Assembly: GCA_030531025.1 (NCBI GenBank)
Contig: JAUMTV010000046.1
Location: forward strand, 1-24,980
Source of the DNA: Turicibacter sp.
Lineage (GTDB): Bacteria > Bacillota > Bacilli > MOL361 > Turicibacteraceae
Direction: 5' to 3'
Length of the DNA stretch: 24,980 bases
Below are positions 22,576-24,980 of this stretch, in pieces; the first letter of the stretch is position 1, and each line of letters opens with the position of its first letter. The notes under the pieces were generated by a model. The model searched no databases. It was not told the DNA's origin and saw only the letters and a program-made list of their open reading frames with translations. A program made the translations under genes and the position numbers.

Positions 22576-24699
22576 ATGTCACTAAAAGCAGATTCACCAA
22601 GTATTTTAAGCTTTTTTAGAGATAAAGATGTAGATCAATATAAAATTCCTAAGTATCAAAGGGCATACAGTTGGACTGATCAAGTAAATGAATTTTGTGA
22701 TGATTTAATAGATTTAGATGCAAGTAATAAAGAAGATTATTTTTTTGGAGCAATAATTACAACCTCGGATCAGCAAAATCAAAGAATTAAGCAGGTTACT
22801 GATGGTCAACAAAGAATAACAACATTTGTTATATTGATCAAACATTTATATAATTTATGCAGTGAAACAATAGATGATATAAAGTCCAAACAGAATGAAC
22901 GTGGGTCAAAAATTAAATTAAAAAAACTAGAAGAAAAGCTAAGTGAAAAAAAGAGTGATTTAGCTCAATCAATCGTGAAAAATGGTAATTATAAACTTGT
23001 TCTGTCTAAGGTTGATGAAGAGTTCTTTAAGTTGTTATTGAATAGTATTGATGATTATAATTTTTCATTTTATTGTAATGATATAATTAATGAAATTGAT
23101 TCTAATAAAAAAGATTCTAATAATGATGCAGAGCTTAATCAGTATTTAAAGGGAATAAAAAAAAGCACATCTGACTTACCCACTATACCAACAACTATTT
23201 TATTTAATACGTTACAAGAAAAATACTTTACTAAATTTAATAAATTAAATAGTTATGAATATAAAAAATGTAAAATTAAATTAATGAAAAAATATATTAT
23301 CTCTAATTATGAAAAGGTAAAATCGTTAATGTGTAACTTTGAGCAAGAATATGGTTTAACTGATACAATAAACTTAAAGGAGTATTTATATTTTCCCAAA
23401 GAGATAAACTCTGTATCTCATCAACGGCTTTTAAAGGCATCAGAAGTAATAAGTGATAAAATTATCTCAATATTTGTAAACGAGGAAGATCTATGTTTAA
23501 GAGCAGAGCATTTAGAAAAGTTTATTGAATTATTTCTTGAGAAAACATCTATTGTAACAATTTCTTCTAATAATATAGACAGTGCTTATACAATGTTCCA
23601 AGTTTTAAATGATCGAGGAAGACCACTAGCAGTTATTGATTTACTTAGACCATATACAATGCAATTGGTAGAAAATGATTTTGATGAAAGTGATGTCATA
23701 AAATTGGGATCTTATTGGGATGAGCTCTCTACAAAGTCTTATTGTGAAGCTTATTTAAAGGATTATCTGTCATCTTACAAAAATGTAGCAGCACGTGAAA
23801 AAAAACTACATAATAGATATAAAGAATACTTTTTTAATAAGGATAAAAGTAGCTTAGAGATTTATGACGAAGTAGTAAAAATAAGAGAAACAGAGAAGAT
23901 ATACAGTAAGATAATAGAGGGTAATTGGCCATATGAAAGACCTCGAGCTAACAACTTTCAACGTGCTAGATTAAAACATATAATAACATCACTTGAGTAT
24001 AAAGGAGCAATACCATTGCTGCTAACTATTTATGATATTGGACAAGAAAAAGATTTTATTGATGCAATTGACGTCATCGAGAGAGTCGTATTTAGATATG
24101 TTACTGTTTGTGATGAAAGAGCAAATAAAGTTACAAGTATTTATAATGAGACTATACAATTATCGAGAGAAAATGATTCATTTGATATTATCAAATTTAA
24201 GGCTAAAATGAAAGGTTTACTAGATGATCCTGCATGCTCGTTAGATATTTTTAAAGAAAAACTTGTTAAAAGCAAGAAAATGGAATACTCTAGTAATAAT
24301 ATAAAAATTTTAAAATACTTTTTATCTACATTGGAAATTTATTCATCGGATTATAAAACAAATCCAGAAAAAGATATTTTAGATAATCCTATAAAATCAA
24401 TGATAATTAATGATAATATAACGATTGAACATATATATCCACAAAGTGCAGTTTGTAAATGTGATACTATGGAAGAAGTAAAACATAAGATTGGGAACTT
24501 AACATTATTAGCACTAGATGAAAATATTGCAAATTCAAATAAATTATTTGAGGATAAGAAAGATGGATATAAAAATGAACAAATACATATTACACGAATG
24601 TTGACAGAATATAATGAGTGGAATATTGCTAACTATAAGAAGCAAACAGATTTTTATATCAATATTGCCTGTAAAGTATATAACCTAGCTGATAATTAA
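22576..24699 (+). CDS. GmrSD/SspE-type DUF262-DUF1524 protein
   Basis: The 707-aa protein has the two domains of the GmrSD class. The DUF262 part shows IPKYQRAYSW (24-33), the nucleotide-binding motif DGQQR (76-80) in VTDGQQRITTF, and MFQVLNDRGRPLAVIDLLRPY. The DUF1524 part at the C-terminus has the HNH pattern IEHIYPQS with H619, then IGNLTLL with N641, and NIANSNKLFEDKKDGY. Related proteins include GmrSD, which cuts glucosylated phage DNA, and SspE, which nicks DNA and is stimulated by phosphorothioates. The gene follows dptH by 15 nt with AGGGAG as ribosome site, so it belongs to the dpt operon and probably acts as an added anti-phage effector. Confidence 0.9.
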   Translation: MSLKADSPSILSFFRDKDVDQYKIPKYQRAYSWTDQVNEFCDDLIDLDASNKEDYFFGAIITTSDQQNQRIKQVTDGQQRITTFVILIKHLYNLCSETIDDIKSKQNERGSKIKLKKLEEKLSEKKSDLAQSIVKNGNYKLVLSKVDEEFFKLLLNSIDDYNFSFYCNDIINEIDSNKKDSNNDAELNQYLKGIKKSTSDLPTIPTTILFNTLQEKYFTKFNKLNSYEYKKCKIKLMKKYIISNYEKVKSLMCNFEQEYGLTDTINLKEYLYFPKEINSVSHQRLLKASEVISDKIISIFVNEEDLCLRAEHLEKFIELFLEKTSIVTISSNNIDSAYTMFQVLNDRGRPLAVIDLLRPYTMQLVENDFDESDVIKLGSYWDELSTKSYCEAYLKDYLSSYKNVAAREKKLHNRYKEYFFNKDKSSLEIYDEVVKIRETEKIYSKIIEGNWPYERPRANNFQRARLKHIITSLEYKGAIPLLLTIYDIGQEKDFIDAIDVIERVVFRYVTVCDERANKVTSIYNETIQLSRENDSFDIIKFKAKMKGLLDDPACSLDIFKEKLVKSKKMEYSSNNIKILKYFLSTLEIYSSDYKTNPEKDILDNPIKSMIINDNITIEHIYPQSAVCKCDTMEEVKHKIGNLTLLALDENIANSNKLFEDKKDGYKNEQIHITRMLTEYNEWNIANYKKQTDFYINIACKVYNLADN

Positions 24700-24740
24700 T
24701 CTTTATATAGTTAATTTTAAACAGAACTATTTTTAAATAT

Positions 24741-24787
24741 ATCACCTTTCTTTGTATTTATAGATAAAGAAAGGTGATTTTCTTATT
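24741..24787 (+). terminator. Terminator of the dptFGH-DUF262 operon
   Basis: Arms 24741-24753 and 24766-24778 form a perfect 13-bp stem with a T-rich tail. Confidence 0.9.
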
Positions 24788-24810
24788 AAGAAATTTAAAA
24801 TATATATAGA

Positions 24811-24980
24811 AACAGATAAGCTTTTCACATCAGGAAAGCTTTTAGCTAGACTACAAGGTATCTAAGTGCTAAAAGGAATATTACAACTAAGTGTGCGTTA
24901 AAACTATGAATTACATTTCTGTTTATATATATAAGTCCAGTTAAGTTTTTCAAATCGGAAAACTTTTAAGCCCTACTAGC
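24811..24980 (+). repeat. Two tandem hairpin repeats at the right edge
   Basis: 24818-24841 and about 24943-24966 both form a hairpin with arms AAGCTTTTC/GGAAAGCTT and AAGTTTTTC/GGAAAACTT, followed by TTTTAGC or TTTTAAGC and a shared CTA block. One pair differs as C-G in the first copy and T-A in the second, so the stem is kept. In the first copy CTTTTAGC (24839-24846) can also pair with GCTAAAAG (24868-24875). The second copy runs to the end of the window and may continue beyond it. Confidence 0.5.

Noticed and set aside
22801..22815. DGQQR of the DUF262 protein as a sign of DndB
   Set aside because: DndB has a DGQHR-type domain, but this protein shows the full DUF262-DUF1524 layout with an HNH C-terminus, so it is a GmrSD-class protein and not DndB.

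Overview
The window is AT-rich DNA with low-GC Bacillota style expression signals: strong AGGAGG-type ribosome sites, extended -10 promoters and many U-tailed hairpin terminators. The genus cannot be fixed from the sequence alone. The content is a defence island. It holds a complete DNA phosphorothioation (Dnd) modification operon, a PT-dependent restriction operon (dptFGH) that also carries a GmrSD-type DUF262/DUF1524 nuclease gene, two insertion sequences, several gene remnants and an unusual set of repeated, RNA-like hairpin elements.

Left part (1-5250): the 3' part of a GNAT acetyltransferase gene ends in a 20-bp terminator. About 1.15 kb without protein genes follows, carrying two copies of a structured element (about 495-700 and 1246-1493), a large terminator-like hairpin and other terminators. 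A 55-aa two-TM protein gene and a convergent 87-aa gene come next, and an intact IS30-family element (1806-2862) sits exactly between their stop codons. After these lie the N-terminal stub of a likely HNH-endonuclease-family gene, a SAM-dependent methyltransferase gene, a decayed minus-strand membrane-protein gene and a third copy of the structured element (about 4658-4982).

Modification module (5254-11184): a 203-aa protein, resembling the N-terminal domain of HNH-endonuclease-family proteins but without an HNH motif, stands where dndB is often found. A good promoter and an overlapping 11-bp inverted repeat then lead into dndC-dndD-dndE-dndA, which end in a long terminator. DndA supplies sulfur from cysteine, DndC (PP-loop/Fe-S) and DndD (SMC-like ATPase) act with DndE to put sulfur into the DNA backbone. 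No dndB is present.

Between the modules (11287-13684) is a decayed IS66-family element with matching terminal repeats and a perfect 8-bp target duplication.

Restriction module (13733-24786): an extended -10 promoter and a six-codon leader ORF precede dptF, dptG and dptH, packed with tiny gaps or overlaps. A 707-aa DUF262-DUF1524 protein follows 15 nt behind dptH, and a perfect 13-bp terminator closes the operon. By analogy with known Dnd/Dpt and Ssp systems, these proteins should attack DNA lacking the host phosphorothioate mark; the DUF262-DUF1524 protein would be an additional effector or sensor. Two tandem hairpin repeats lie at the right edge.
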